DNA of 64,000 bases from Phascolomyces articulosus. Its lineage: Eukaryota; Mucoromycota; Mucoromycetes; Mucorales; Lichtheimiaceae. The notes under the pieces were generated by a model. That model was not told the DNA's origin and searched no databases. It saw only the letters and a list, made by a program, of their open reading frames with translations. The stretch is taken from assembly GCA_025677815.1 (NCBI GenBank), contig JAIXMP010000002.1, positions 1,674,001-1,738,000 on the forward strand. The letters are read 5' to 3'. Positions 1 through 11,642 of this stretch are shown in pieces; positions within the stretch are counted from its first letter, which is position 1, and the number at the start of each line of letters is the position of its first letter. The translations under genes and the position numbers were made by a program.

Positions 1-1310
1 AAACATAAACGATGATTGATAATAACGACGCCAATGTAGTTCTATAATAAAAACACATTTATTTTGATTCAAATGAAATAGAATCATTAAGACATATAGG
101 TCATGATTTTTTTCTTCCAAAAATAAATAAAAATTTATGCTGGGGATTAATAAATATGTCTCAAATTTTTTCTCTTGTCTATTATTGATTCTTCTGTCCA
201 TCAAACATATGGTTGTTGGTAAGAGAATGTAACAATTCATGCTATTAAGGAGCAATCATAGGAACAGAATCACTATTGTAGATAATGCATATATTGACAG
301 GTTACAAATGTTAATTAATATAATATAGAAATCATGCCCGATAATAAATTGCCTAGAAAGAATGGGATTATTTGATAGGGTATTAAATTATTCACTCAAC
401 ACGGAAGCATAAAATTTTGATCATGTGGGCAAACATTAAAGTAATATCACATATATCAACAATGAAGTTGTATTAGGGTTCATAGTATGCATCTATTACT
501 TACTAGTATTTTTCCATAACTCAATGAATGTGTATGAGCATGTTCATTATCTCGATTGAACTAACTACGTGACCTATTATATCAATAACAACCAATTTCC
601 AAAACGAAATTTAGACTACTTTTAATTAGAACACCAACAGACCCATTGTGAGCGGACCTGAAAAAATATATAATAAAGAAAAAGATGTTTCTGGTTTGTA
701 ACTTCGCCTAATTAGTAGAATTTTATTTTAAATATAGAAACGATTTTTAGAAGATCGACAAACACACAAAAAAAGCTTTTTTTTAATATATACGATGAGG
801 ATCTACTTGATGGAAAAAGATGTATTATTGCTGCTATTGAATAACACATATAAACCATTCGATAATATATAATTCATATCTTTCAAAGTAATAATAAAAC
901 AAATATGTTTATTTTATGGAAAAGAAAGAAAACGACACATGCAACCGTAAAATAACCAAAAATTAGCATGTGTAATAATAAAGGTGATAAGTTATACAGT
1001 GGTTTATGTGTGTGTCGGGGTCCCTGCCTACTTTCCATGAAGAGATTAGCTTTGTGAAACACTATAAAAAAACGCGGACGGCCATCCAAAAATCATAAAA
1101 CTTGAAATTAATTTTACAACGTAAACTGTGTTTAACTAAGTCTGTAATCCTCTCCTCATAATTTTTTTTTTCCTTCTCTCTCTCTCTCTCCTTTTCCCTT
1201 TCTTTTTCTCATATTTCTCACTTTTTTTTTCTATTATTTTATTATAATCTTTCCTTTTGTTTTTTTCCCCTTTCCATTCCTTCATAAATATCCCAACAAC
1301 ATCATCACAC
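1..1310. other. intergenic, A+T-rich, no gene seen
   Basis: I recognise no coding sequence here. The short ORFs on the minus strand (883-1089 and 1136-1336) are low-complexity. From about 1160 to 1280 the + strand is a dense C/T tract. It directly precedes the start codon at 1311 and probably forms the promoter or 5' leader of that gene. Confidence 0.6.
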
Positions 1311-2465
1311 ATGAAATTTAAAACAGTACAAATCATTTGGATAGCTACTTTTATAATTGCTTTATTGGCTGTAGAAGGTCAAGCTGGTTTTTGGGATGAC
1401 CTGTTTGGTGGTGGAGGAAAAGACGACGAGTCCTCATCTGCCGTAGCTTCAGCAACAGATAATCCAGGTCAAAGTTCAGGTGGAGCACAACCAAGTGCAA
1501 GCGCAACAGATGCACCTAAACCATCCGATAGTGCTACTCCATCACATTCTGCTGTTCCTTCTGCCGCATCGTCCGATCAACCTAAACCTACATCCAAGCC
1601 TTCTTCTAGTCCTTCTGAATCTGATAAAGACGAATCATCCGACACACCTCAAGAAACTGACTCTTCATCTCCTTCTGCTAGTGCAGACGCAGCTGAAGCA
1701 ACCAACGGCAATAGTACAAATAAAGAAAATGGCAATAATAATCAAACTGCCATCATTGCCGGTTCCGTAGTGGGTGGTGTGGTTGTGATTGGTGGTGCTA
1801 TGGCTATTGCCATGTTTGCCAGAAAGAGACGATCCAATAACCGTCGAAAAGAATTGTATGGTGGTGCCGATGAATTCCATACACCTAGCAACGATTATAA
1901 CGATACTGGACGACCTTCTCCTGCCATGGCCGCTGCTGCTGTAGCTGCAGCTGATGATATTCATTATAACAATAATCAAACGTGGGATCAACATCAGCAG
2001 CAGCAACAACAACAACAATATTATAATGGTGGTTATTCACCTCAACCTCCTCCAGCAACCCTTCCACCTGATAATTACTATTCATCTCCACCCATGTCGA
2101 ATGCCGCCGCCATGTCTTATCCCGACGCCGCTATTTCAGGTGCATATTATACACCACAGCCCCAATCTGAACAGTATTACGATCCTTCAGCTTATGGTCA
2201 TTATGATCCTTATGCTGCAGGTGCTGCTGGTGCTGCTATGGGTGGTGCTGCTGTTGTAGGTGCTGCTGTTGCTACTTCTAATCAACAACAAGGTGCAGTT
2301 TATTCAGCACCTAATGCCTATGATGATAACGATGCTACACCAAGTACACCTTCCACTGCTATAGCATCACAACAGCATCAAGGTGGACAAAAGTATCAGC
2401 AAGAACCACAACACCCTCCGATGCAACAAGTGGATCTACAACAACAGCAATGGGGTCAACGATAA
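1311..2465 (+). CDS. serine-rich single-pass membrane protein, mucin/sensor-like
   Basis: Intronless gene of 384 residues. The start is the ATG at 1311, which opens a signal peptide (MKFKTVQIIW, then a hydrophobic stretch ending near VEGQAG). Residues about 30-140 are rich in Ser, Thr, Pro, Asp and Ala with few hydrophobic residues, as in O-mannosylated ectodomains. A glycine-rich transmembrane helix at about 146-170 (starting TAIIAGSVVGG) is followed by a basic stop-transfer stretch (ARKRRSNNRRK). The cytoplasmic tail is rich in Gln, Ala and Tyr with CAG/CAA-type runs. This plan resembles Mid2/Wsc-type wall-stress sensors, but there is no WSC cysteine domain, so the role is inference. A second protein with the same plan lies at 56394-60183. 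The upstream C/T tract suggests strong expression. Confidence 0.8.
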   Translation: MKFKTVQIIWIATFIIALLAVEGQAGFWDDLFGGGGKDDESSSAVASATDNPGQSSGGAQPSASATDAPKPSDSATPSHSAVPSAASSDQPKPTSKPSSSPSESDKDESSDTPQETDSSSPSASADAAEATNGNSTNKENGNNNQTAIIAGSVVGGVVVIGGAMAIAMFARKRRSNNRRKELYGGADEFHTPSNDYNDTGRPSPAMAAAAVAAADDIHYNNNQTWDQHQQQQQQQQYYNGGYSPQPPPATLPPDNYYSSPPMSNAAAMSYPDAAISGAYYTPQPQSEQYYDPSAYGHYDPYAAGAAGAAMGGAAVVGAAVATSNQQQGAVYSAPNAYDDNDATPSTPSTAIASQQHQGGQKYQQEPQHPPMQQVDLQQQQWGQR

Positions 2466-2942
2466 AAAAATGTTATTTTGACTTGACAAAAAATAATAAA
2501 TCATCCATATTCTAATCACACACACACTCCCTTATTCCTTGATACTTATCTCTCTCTTGCTCATATTTAACCTTCTTTTACATTATTTTTTTACTTTTTT
2601 TTTTACCTTTTATTATACATATATTATATATGAAATTTATTATATTAGTCTTTTTTTTTATATTTTCCCTTTCTTGTGATATTTTTTTTCTTTATAAGTA
2701 GTAATTTTTTTTTCAATCATGGATTATAAAAAAAAAAAAGAAAGTTTCTTTTTATTCCCCCATAAAAATTACTACTTTGTCAATCGAGAAAAACAAAAAT
2801 TTTATTGTCACGATTGATGAAGATGGTTGTGAAGGAGTAAGAATTGTGAGTGGGTTGTTATTTTAAGTATAAATTAAGATCGGCTACTTCTCCGCACAAA
2901 CAACAACGAGACAATGACAATAAAGTTATAATGGTATTAGAT
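2466..2942. other. convergent intergenic region
   Basis: A- and T-runs between two genes that converge on this stretch. It holds 3' untranslated sequence with several AATAAA-like signals. The ORF overlapping 2850-3047 on the + strand is antisense to the last exon of the neighbouring gene. Confidence 0.5.
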
Positions 2943-3672
2943 TTATTTATCCTTGTTTGCCTTCTTTGCACGGAATTCAGCAATATCCTTATCCACCTCA
3001 GCTTGAACTTCTTGTCTCAATTTAGGTCGATAACCAAGTTTGAATAAGACTTCAAAAAACACGAAATAAGGTGCAGAGACAAGTGCTAATCAATTCAATG
3101 GGTTAGATATAGATACATATATAAAGGTTAAATATATACTTCTTTTTCTTCCACTCTTTCTCTCTCCTTATTTTAAACATGTAATTTAACTAGGATCACC
3201 ATCCATTGTTTTATTATTGCTAACAACACCCCCCTCTAAAACACTCTCATTGTCAAATAAAGTTATTTACCTTGAACAAGATTATCCATCAACTTGGGGC
3301 TACGCTTTTCATGAACACCATGACCAATAAATTGAAAAATCCAAGCAGCAATGTGACCGGTAAGAGCAAGGGTGAGAGCATTGGAATTGTTCTTTTCAAA
3401 CTTTGTAGCAGTATAACACATACCATAAAGGAAGGGAGCTGCCAAGGTCTAAAAATATAAACGAAGAATATAAAATATCACGTCAGCTGCATTACAAATT
3501 AAAAAATAGCCTTTTTTGAAATAAAATCACTTACAGAAGCAACAGGGTCCAATACTGCATAATACAAATGATAGCCAACAACCGTAAAGAAGCTAAGGTT
3601 AGGTCCAAATGGTTTTAAAAATCGTGGAACTCCACTGATCAATGGTCCTGTCTTTGCTCCAAATACCAAGGC

Positions 3673-3709
<37 letters not shown>

Positions 3710-3941
3710 CATATCAGTGAATTGAATTGATTATTTGTTTGGTTTGCTTTATTAGTAACAAAAAAAATAATTTTCGTTTCGTCTTTTCCCGAGATTTCTT
3801 TTTCAACACAATGTAATGAGTAAATATACCTGTCCAGAAAATGACGGGTACAAAGACCATATGAATGGCGACATTAACTTTATTGTTATGGTGTGCGCCA
3901 TAAACAACAAGTTGTTTCTTTAAACTGAAAATGTCAGACAT
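2943..3941 (-). CDS. MPO1: Mpo1-like (DUF962) membrane protein, fatty-acid alpha-dioxygenase family
   Basis: Four exons: 3830-3941, 3535-3671, 3271-3448 and 2943-3085, giving 189 residues; all phases join. The start is the only ATG (3941), followed by MSDIFSLKKQLVVYGAHHNN. The family signature is present: an N-terminal histidine pair in YGAHHNNKVN, further His residues (AIHMVFVP, GYHLYY) and the late motif HIAAWIFQFIGHGVHEKR. Four or so hydrophobic helices indicate an ER membrane protein. Yeast Mpo1 is an Fe(II)-dependent dioxygenase that shortens 2-hydroxy fatty acids from phytosphingosine breakdown; the same activity is inferred here from the conserved histidines. Intron 1 ends in a pure AAT/ATT microsatellite instead of a pyrimidine tract. 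Confidence 0.88.
3673..3709. repeat. (TTA)n microsatellite inside an intron
   Basis: About twelve TTA units on the + strand. They lie inside intron 1 of the minus-strand Mpo1-like gene and directly abut its 3' splice site. Confidence 0.9.
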
Positions 3942-5816
3942 TAGCACAATTCAGGAAAAAAAAAAGAAGAAAAAAGCGAGGAGAGTTGGGAGCTTATAAT
4001 CAAGTATTGGGTTTGAAGGAGGTGTTTATAAAAAGGGGGTGGGGGAGCAAAGTAATAACCGAGGGCAGAGTGAGGAAGAAAGAGTAAAAAACTTCGCTTA
4101 TTTCACCTTCGAAAACTTTATCGCCCGACTTTTTTAATAATAAGACCCCACACGCTTGATACCCCAGCTGATTTTTCCATACAAAACAGAATTTACCCAC
4201 ACAGACCGAAAATCCAAGTAATTATTAGTAACAACAACAATAGGTTCACGTGGTCAAACCATCACATAATTCAATAACTCGTCGTACTACAACGCGGCAC
4301 ATCATAGTATATATCACTTTCTTAAATGGTTACATGCGAGGGTAAATCTTTATTACATAATTCACATTATGCAAACACTATGACATATAAAAATCACGCA
4401 TACACTCCTCAACTCCTTTTTTGCCTTTGTCGTTTACAAATACCATACTTTATATGGCTTGAATATACGTATAGGGACTTTTCCATACAAATACAGTTGA
4501 GTACTATGTAGCTTTTATTCTCACCGTAGCAGCAACATAGGTCAGATCCTTATTACAGAATGTAGCTGGCAACGTGTTCCTTGGCATATAAAAACAACGA
4601 TGTTGGTTCAGGAATTATTATATCATTAAAACTGACATGTTACATGAATGATAACATAGGCAATTCATTGATTTACATCTCTTGCTCATTTTCTCAACTC
4701 GTTTTTCTCTTCCAGTGAAACCTTTTTATATCGTGAGCATCTAATTATGCATTACATAGAAAAATCTCGGCCACACTGCTGATCTAATTCTCTTTCTCCG
4801 TACTGACTTTCACTTTTAGTCTCCTCATTTTTTGTATAAAGATATGATTACATATTGTCTATCATTATCAGTGCACGTCAATATAACACCAAATATATAC
4901 ACAGTAGTTTTATTCTTAACCTGCAATACATCGTCTTACTGGACTCTTTATTATAGTACCGTACTGGTTCTATAATTTTCAAATTAGATACCTTATTAAT
5001 TTTTTATGATTATATATCAATATCCTAAGCAACTATCATATGCTGTCATTTGGGCAAGATTACAATTTTTTTTTGGAGTGTAGTAATGACACACAACGTT
5101 ATTTTTTTAAAAGAAAAAAAAATCCAAAGAGCCATGGTTGTATTATAACTGTACACTAGCTACTTATAGTTATAGTGAAATGACGATAAAAGTACAATAG
5201 TACGTACGTATCATCTAATGATTAGCATAGAGAGATATGCAATGGTAGACCTAGTTTCCTTTTATGTCGACCGTATTTCATAAAATATCAGAAAAAGTAC
5301 ATCATTTGGTTCAATAATGCACCCCTGAATTTTGACTGAATGTAATAGGAAATAGAGAGCATTGAGTATTCTTGACATACAGAGTAGTATAAGCTATGTT
5401 TTTATATGAAATTAAATATCGTAACTACTTCCTTCTTCTTTTCACCAAATAATAAAGTATATGTAAGTATACTACACACATTAAACATTTTTAGGTCGTT
5501 TCTGTCAATTTTCAAGAACACTTATTTAGGCAATATGGTTGCCACTGCTGGAAACAAAGTATAATGATACATAAGAAATGCAGTAATCTCTCGTCACTTG
5601 CATTGGTATTCTGCATGCATTGCATTTAGCCAAATATCGGTTTATCAACTTTATAACGCCGTTTATTATATATAAAAAAATCTTGAATCCAAAGAGTTTT
5701 CAAACTAAACAATCATCTCTTTCTCTTTCTCTCTCTCCCTTTCTCCTCTTGCTCCATAGGGCATCTTTTTATCATATCCAAAAACCGTTTTCTTGTTAAA
5801 ACATAGCTATAAGAAA
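3942..5816. other. intergenic, no gene seen
   Basis: The left part (3942-4200) is the leader or promoter of the Mpo1-like gene and contains a G-rich stretch near 4035. The right part, with a C/T tract at 5718-5750, precedes the MFS transporter. The only ORFs (4000-4200 minus, 4326-4511 plus) show no family features. Confidence 0.5.
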
Positions 5817-8408
5817 ATGAAATGTCTTTTTGGAAAAGAAAAAAAAGAGCGACGACGGCCCATGTTTTTCAAATTTAGATCTTCCGCCTTCTATATAGTT
5901 ACCACAGTCGGCTTTGCTTTGTTTACAGATGTTAGTATTGAGTTGAAAACCGTCAAATTTATTACTGTTTATTTGTTTGTATGTCAAAAAAAATACACTA
6001 TATAGTTTGTAATATATTTATTAACATTTGAATTTATCTAGTTGGTTATTTATACTATCATTGTTCCTATCAGTAATGTATCTCTTGATTTTTTTTTACT
6101 AAGTTAAAAAGTATCGATAATGGCTCAGAGTAAAAGCTTCCCGGTTAGACATTCTTGCTAATTTGGACAAATGATGCCTACATATAATGTATTCGTTTTA
6201 TAGTGCCTTTTGCTATCAATGCAATGCAACAAGGATATTCTCCAAGAAGTTTGACCAGTAATAATATTGAAGAACATACAACGAACGGGATTGATAATCC
6301 TGGAGAAACTTCAAGAATTACTGGATTATTATTGACACTCTATGGTGCTGGTTTAGTGATTGGATCTCCCATTGCTGGATTTCTAGGTAACATCTCAAAC
6401 GTGTTGTTTTTAATGCTATCCTTTTACATTCATATATCAACATGTAACTTGTAACAATTCAAGACATTGAATAACCTATTCAATAATCAAATACTATTAG
6501 GGGACCAGATAAAAGGTAGAAGATTTCCCATGCTATTTGGTGTCTTTATCTTTTTTTGTTCCATGTTTATGTTTTTATATGGTACACAATTATGGGTATT
6601 TGGGCTAGCACGATTTTTGCAAGGCGTTGCAAACTCAATTGTTTGGATCTATGGTATATGTCTCATTGTTGACAACTTTCCAGAAAACGTTCTCGGAAGA
6701 ATGGTAAAAATCAAATATGGATCCATTTTTTTTTTAAAAAAAAAGGAGTCGTAAGCTAATCATCTGTTCTATCAAACCCAAACAACATCCATCAGCTGAG
6801 TTTAGTTTTTGGCGCAAATTCGATTGGTCTTACAGCAGGGTCACCTTTAGGAGGTAGGGAGAAGTATATTCATCCTATACATAATAGTAGTAAAGAAAAT
6901 ATAATAACCTTCGCTCACACAGTTATACTTTTCAACAAATTTAATATATCATTATTATTGTTATAGGCGGTAAGTACTTAATAGTAGAAATCATTGTCTT
7001 TTTTTTTACTAAAAAACAACAATGGAATGCCATATTGATCGTGTAAAAATATAAAATTCAACACTTAAGCTCTTTTCTATAGATATGGATATCAGGCCCC
7101 ATTTCTCCTTTGTATTGGTTTAACTGTCATAGACATTCTTCTTCGATTGCTTATAATTGAGCGGCGAGATAGCCCAGAGGAGTGGTTCATATCTGATGAT
7201 GATGGCGCTGGAGAGAACAACACAAAGGCAGTTATCTTAACAGAAGAAAATATGATATCTGTGTCTCCAGATCAAAATCTTGTTATTGCAGCGGAACAAT
7301 ATAATAGTAGTAACAGCAAGGTGGAAGGAATCATTACAGTGGCGCAAGAAGATTCTATTCATGATAGTGGCAGCAATCATACTACTGAGGAATCGTCCAA
7401 TAGGAGTAAGAAAAAGGACCGTATTAATATTTTACAACTACTAAGATTTCCACGGTTTTTGACGGCTATCTTCATCTGTCTTATATTTGGAATTGTATTC
7501 AATGTATTTGAGGTATGTTTATGTATCATTATAATAAAGGGGTAAAACTCCTTACTACTCGTTGTAGCTACACCAAGTAGGGAGCAGGTGGATGTGATGG
7601 TTACTATTCTTATTAATATTCTATGCAGACATGCTTTTTTTTTAATAATCACTAACACAATGTCCCTTTGATACTTTTATTATGTGCATAATAGCCTACC
7701 CTTCCGATTCATCTTGCAAACGAATGGGACTATAACCCTAGTCAGATCGGTCTTGTTTTCCTTGCACAAACATTACTCACATGCTTAGTGACACCCATAG
7801 GCGGTATAGCATACGATCGTTATGGCGGAAAATGGATTGGTTTTAGCTCCATGGTATTATGTAGCATCTGTATTGCACTCATGGGTATCCCAAATCGCAC
7901 CACTGCTGGTGGTACTATTCCATTGATATTTACGTTAGTCTTGGAAGGTTGTTTTTCTGTGATATTTATTGTCCCTTCCATGCCTGAAATTACTTTTTCT
8001 ATTACACAGTTGGCTAGAGATAACAATAAAACAAATGATTATGGTCACGCGACAGCTTACGGAATTTATAATTGTTGTTTTGGCATTGGTAAGTCGTATA
8101 CAAAGAGAATATAACGCAATGGTGCAAAATGAGCGATTATTAAATATAAACTTGATATGAATATTAATGAGTGCAACAACACTTTTTATTTATTAGGTGC
8201 TTTGTGTGGCCCTTTGCTAGGTGGATTTGCTTTTAAAAATCTCGGGTTTTTCTGGTTATGCATTATTGTCGCTTACATAGTCTTCTTATCAGCTCCCATT
8301 GTTCTTATTTATACAGGGGACAAGAAAGGAGTCAATTTAAATGGTTTAATACCCCGTATCTTAAATGGAAATAAGAAACAACCATCCTCAAGTAATATAA
8401 TAGTTTAG
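5817..8408 (+). CDS. MFS transporter, DHA1/vesicular amine transporter-like
   Basis: Nine exons: 5817-5930, 6042-6072, 6204-6386, 6501-6703, 6796-6853, 6967-6969, 7070-7512, 7695-8088 and 8197-8408; 546 residues. The protein has twelve predicted membrane segments. It begins with a basic N-terminus and then ALFTDLVIYTIIVPIMP, the typical helix-1 segment of DHA1 drug:H+ antiporters and SLC18 vesicular amine transporters. The loop-2 signature follows (GFLGDQIKGRRFPM), and the helix-5 motif is SPLGGALFYRYGYQAPF. A long acidic central loop (about 230-300) separates the halves, and the loop-8 motif is YDRYGGKWIG. The substrate is unknown; an amine or drug exported in exchange for protons is the family expectation. 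The 3-nt exon supplies the second Gly of LGGALF and is discussed in the findings. Annotations starting at 5793 would use a TTG, so I chose the first ATG. Confidence 0.82.
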
Positions 8409-9228
8409 ATCTTACCCATAAAAATATATCATAGTAGGTAACAAATTAAATTAATTTTTTTTGTATGATTGCATAAATCATCAATGTAAATTATTTCATC
8501 CTTCTCGTTACTACTATCACCTTATCAGTACTCAATATAATAAAGCTTAAGCAAATTTTCAATTAATTATAGCTTTCTAGAGCACATATTTAAATAGTAA
8601 TCCATATGACCATGAGTCAACATTGATTATGTAATTTTCTGTCTGAGCCACCTTGTTGAAATAATAATAGACATGTTGGCAGATCTATGTTATTTTTTTA
8701 ATAATTTTTGATTATTATATGGTACAGATCAATGAAGATGCATATTATAAATCATAACATATGTTCAAAACAATTGTGTAAAAGACTCTATATAGTTTCT
8801 TTAGTTTTTTCTCATAAACAGTAGCTACCGTACCATTTGCTTGGATTTGCAGGTAATAAATTTATGTTCTTATTTCTTAAACTGTATTTTATATATCTAT
8901 AATTTTGAATATGTATTATTTTTATTATGCATTTATTTGTGACAAAACGGAGGCAGGCGCCGGTGGCTCAATTGAAACAACGGAGAAAGATGGTATGATA
9001 TAGTATGCTGGTATGATTAGTAATAAAAGATGTTCATACATACTAAAACCTATATGGATATATACTCCACTGATTCTAAAGATTGTTACATCCAAAGAAA
9101 TTTTCTGTGTCATATAAATAGTATTGCTTCATATTCTCCTTTTCTTTTTGATAAAACACCAGTTTACTTTTTTTTTTTTTTAAAAAAAAAAAACGTGTTT
9201 GACCAATTACAATTTTGCCATCATCATC
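8409..9228. other. intergenic
   Basis: A+T-rich spacer between the MFS gene and the NmrA-like gene. A small GC-richer patch lies near 8950-8970. A poly-T/poly-A stretch (about 9169-9192) lies just before the next start codon. No coding or RNA gene is recognised. Confidence 0.5.
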
Positions 9229-10146
9229 ATGGGAAATTTTACAGAGAAAGAAACAAACACCAAGGAACGTATTTATGTGGTTGGAGGAACTGGTAATCTA
9301 GGTAGCCTTGTTGTACAAGAATTAGTTAAGAGTGGAAACTCTATCACTGTTTATGCTCGATCACCTCAAAAAGTACAACAGCATGATGCTATTACTGTTG
9401 TCCAAGGAGATTATTCTGACTTGATACCATTAAAAAAGTCGATTCCTGGCCATACGCGCCTTTTCCTCATGGTGGGTGAAGTGTCCAATATTCGAGATGT
9501 GGTGGTAGCTATCAGTAAAATCGCTTATGCAGCAGACATCCAACAAATCGTGGAAATTTCAGTAAAACGGTTGCCTTGGCGCAAGTTTCTTATTACTGAT
9601 GGTCATATCGAGGCAGAAAAAATCGTTTATGCATTACCGGAACGTCAAAAGAACAACAACAATGGAGTTACAACAACAAAATCATTTGTTTCTTTACGCC
9701 CTACCAATTTCATGTCCAATGTTGTGGTATATTATCTGGATTCCATCAAAAATGAAAATACTTTGATCGACACGGCTGATCCCAATGAACCACAGGAATG
9801 GACTTCTAATACTGATATTGCCGAGGTAGCAGCAAAAATCTTACGTGATCCCACAGAGAAACATCAAGATGCAGCCTATGGGCTTGTGAGTGATATCAAG
9901 ACACCATTGGAACGCGTAGAGATTTTGTCCAAGGTATTGGGTCGAACGATTACCTATAAACAGGTTTCAGCACAAGAAATGTATGACAAGTTTGTAAAGA
10001 CGGATGGTATGGATCATGCTACTGCTTATTACTTGGCATCTTACCAAGATGTGGATCCTGTGACTCGAGGTCTTCCTATTCTACTTGGCCGAGCACCAGA
10101 AACTTTTGAAACCTGGGTAATTAAAAACAAGAACTTGTTTCTTTAA
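9229..10146 (+). CDS. NmrA-like NAD(P)-binding protein
   Basis: Intronless, 305 residues. The ATG at 9229 precedes MGNFTEKETN; an in-frame extension to 9199 would need a TTG. The Rossmann motif GGTGNLG follows strand 1 (RIYVVGGTGNLGS), and the second strand ends in TVYARSP, the usual NADP-type Arg position. The middle (NIRDVVVAISKIAYAADIQQIVEIS) and the later RPTNFMSN segment fit the NmrA/HSCARG branch of atypical short-chain dehydrogenases. The canonical YxxxK catalytic pair is not evident, so it may be a redox-sensing or regulatory NAD(P)-binder instead of an enzyme. It is expected to be cytosolic. Confidence 0.83.
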   Translation: MGNFTEKETNTKERIYVVGGTGNLGSLVVQELVKSGNSITVYARSPQKVQQHDAITVVQGDYSDLIPLKKSIPGHTRLFLMVGEVSNIRDVVVAISKIAYAADIQQIVEISVKRLPWRKFLITDGHIEAEKIVYALPERQKNNNNGVTTTKSFVSLRPTNFMSNVVVYYLDSIKNENTLIDTADPNEPQEWTSNTDIAEVAAKILRDPTEKHQDAAYGLVSDIKTPLERVEILSKVLGRTITYKQVSAQEMYDKFVKTDGMDHATAYYLASYQDVDPVTRGLPILLGRAPETFETWVIKNKNLFL

Positions 10147-10688
10147 TAGCAACAACACAATGTTGATCCTCTCTTATCAATACGTATTACAGGAGAGTGT
10201 TTGGATAATGTAATTTATTATGCATTGTTTATGATAGTATACTCAAACTCTGAATTGTATTCAATATGGGTGATCAATAACAAAAGGAAGTGATTGACCT
10301 GATTAGAAGAAATGGAGTCGTTACTGCTCTACTTAATATTATAAAATAAACATGTTTTGCTATTAATAAATGACTCCATTTACATATTGTTATATTAAAT
10401 GTTGAATGCATGGCTGTGCCGTGTATTGAAAGAGAGAGAGAGAGAGAGATTAGATAATACAATGAAGCTGCTGTCATCTTCTATAATTAACAACATAACT
10501 GTTTCAGAGTATTACAAAATGGGCATGGATCATTGCTTGGTGCCTTCAATTACTTTCGGAGAATCGGATCGGGCATCTAATTGGCTGACATTTATGTACG
10601 TGATACTTGTTTCTTTTCTTCCTCCTTTTTTTCTCTTTCCTTCTCTTTCTTCACTTTTTATCTTCTTTTTTATTTTCATTCATATCAG
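10147..10688. other. intergenic with (AG)n repeat and pyrimidine tract
   Basis: A short (AG)n repeat lies at about 10429-10449. A long C/T-rich tract (about 10608-10680) directly precedes the start codon at 10689 and is probably the leader of that gene. Confidence 0.5.
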
Positions 10689-11642
10689 ATGGGAAATTCA
10701 CAATCATCGATTGAACACGCTGTCGATAAGGGAGTAAGAATTTATAAAACTGTAAAAAAATTACAAAAAGAACTTGGAGGGGACGATCAACATCCACATT
10801 CAGGCGGTGGTGGTAGTAGCAACAATTCAAATCATCATTATTATTCATCACACGAAGAAGACAATGCAGATTATTCACGACTTCGAGAGTTAGCTCATCA
10901 AGAAGCTGTGAAACGAAATAATTGTTATGAACAAAGTCAAGAAGCCTATCGTAATGGTGATGGAGCTCAAGGTAAACAAAAAGACCAGAAAACGTATTTC
11001 AATCCAAACATAATATACACATGATGCTACTTAGTTTCACAAGAACAAAAAAAAAGGTTTCTTCCTTTTTTAATGCTTATTTATTTGTTATATGACAACA
11101 AATGATTTTTCTTTTAATTAGCAAAACAACTTTCAAATCAGGGTCATCAGCATGACGAATTGATGAAAAGATATAATAAACAAGCAGCTGATATAATTTT
11201 CCAAGAAAAAAACGCTGGTCGACCCGCAGATGAAATTGATTTACACGGATTGTTTGTAAAAGAAGCGACAGAAAAGGTGGATGAAGCATTAAGACACTGT
11301 CAACGCAATGGTCAAGATCATTTAACCATTATTGTTGGAAAAGGTCTTCATAGTCCTGGTAAATTGATTGCTTATTATTAATTGTCATTATTTGCAAATA
11401 GTGGATGGCATATAATTCTCAAGCTGTAATTTTCTGATGCATGTTTCTTTTTATATATAGGTCAGATTGCCAAATTGAAACCAGCCATTGTTGATATGGT
11501 TAAAAAGTATAATGTATCATGTACCCCAGATCGCCCTAATCCAGGTTGTCTTTATGTCGAATTTGGCAAAGGCACTGGCGATCTTTCTTGGCTTGATCGA
11601 ATCACGGATCGTGTGGATAGAGGTGATTGTACTATCATGTAA
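10689..11642 (+). CDS. DUF1771 + Smr domain protein
   Basis: Three exons: 10689-10971, 11122-11358 and 11461-11642; 233 residues. The N-terminus MGNSQSS matches the N-myristoylation rule (Gly2, small residue at position 6). A His/Ser/Gly-rich linker follows. Next comes a DUF1771 helical segment (YSRLRELAHQEAVKRNNC... to IIFQEKNAG). The C-terminal Smr domain follows, with the hallmark motif DEIDLHGLFVKEA and the loop TIIVGKGLHSPG, where the family has its TGxG-like motif. Smr domains are nicking or endonuclease-like RNA/DNA-binding modules, and DUF1771-Smr proteins in fungi and animals act in RNA surveillance or nuclease roles. Membrane attachment through myristate is inferred from sequence only. 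Confidence 0.88.

Noticed and set aside
4000..4200. 66-residue minus-strand ORF upstream of the Mpo1-like gene
   Set aside because: It lies in the expected leader/promoter, has no family features and no splice continuity with the gene.
8940..8999. GC-richer patch resembling part of a tRNA
   Set aside because: No cloverleaf or B-box-like GGTTCRA sequence could be found around it.
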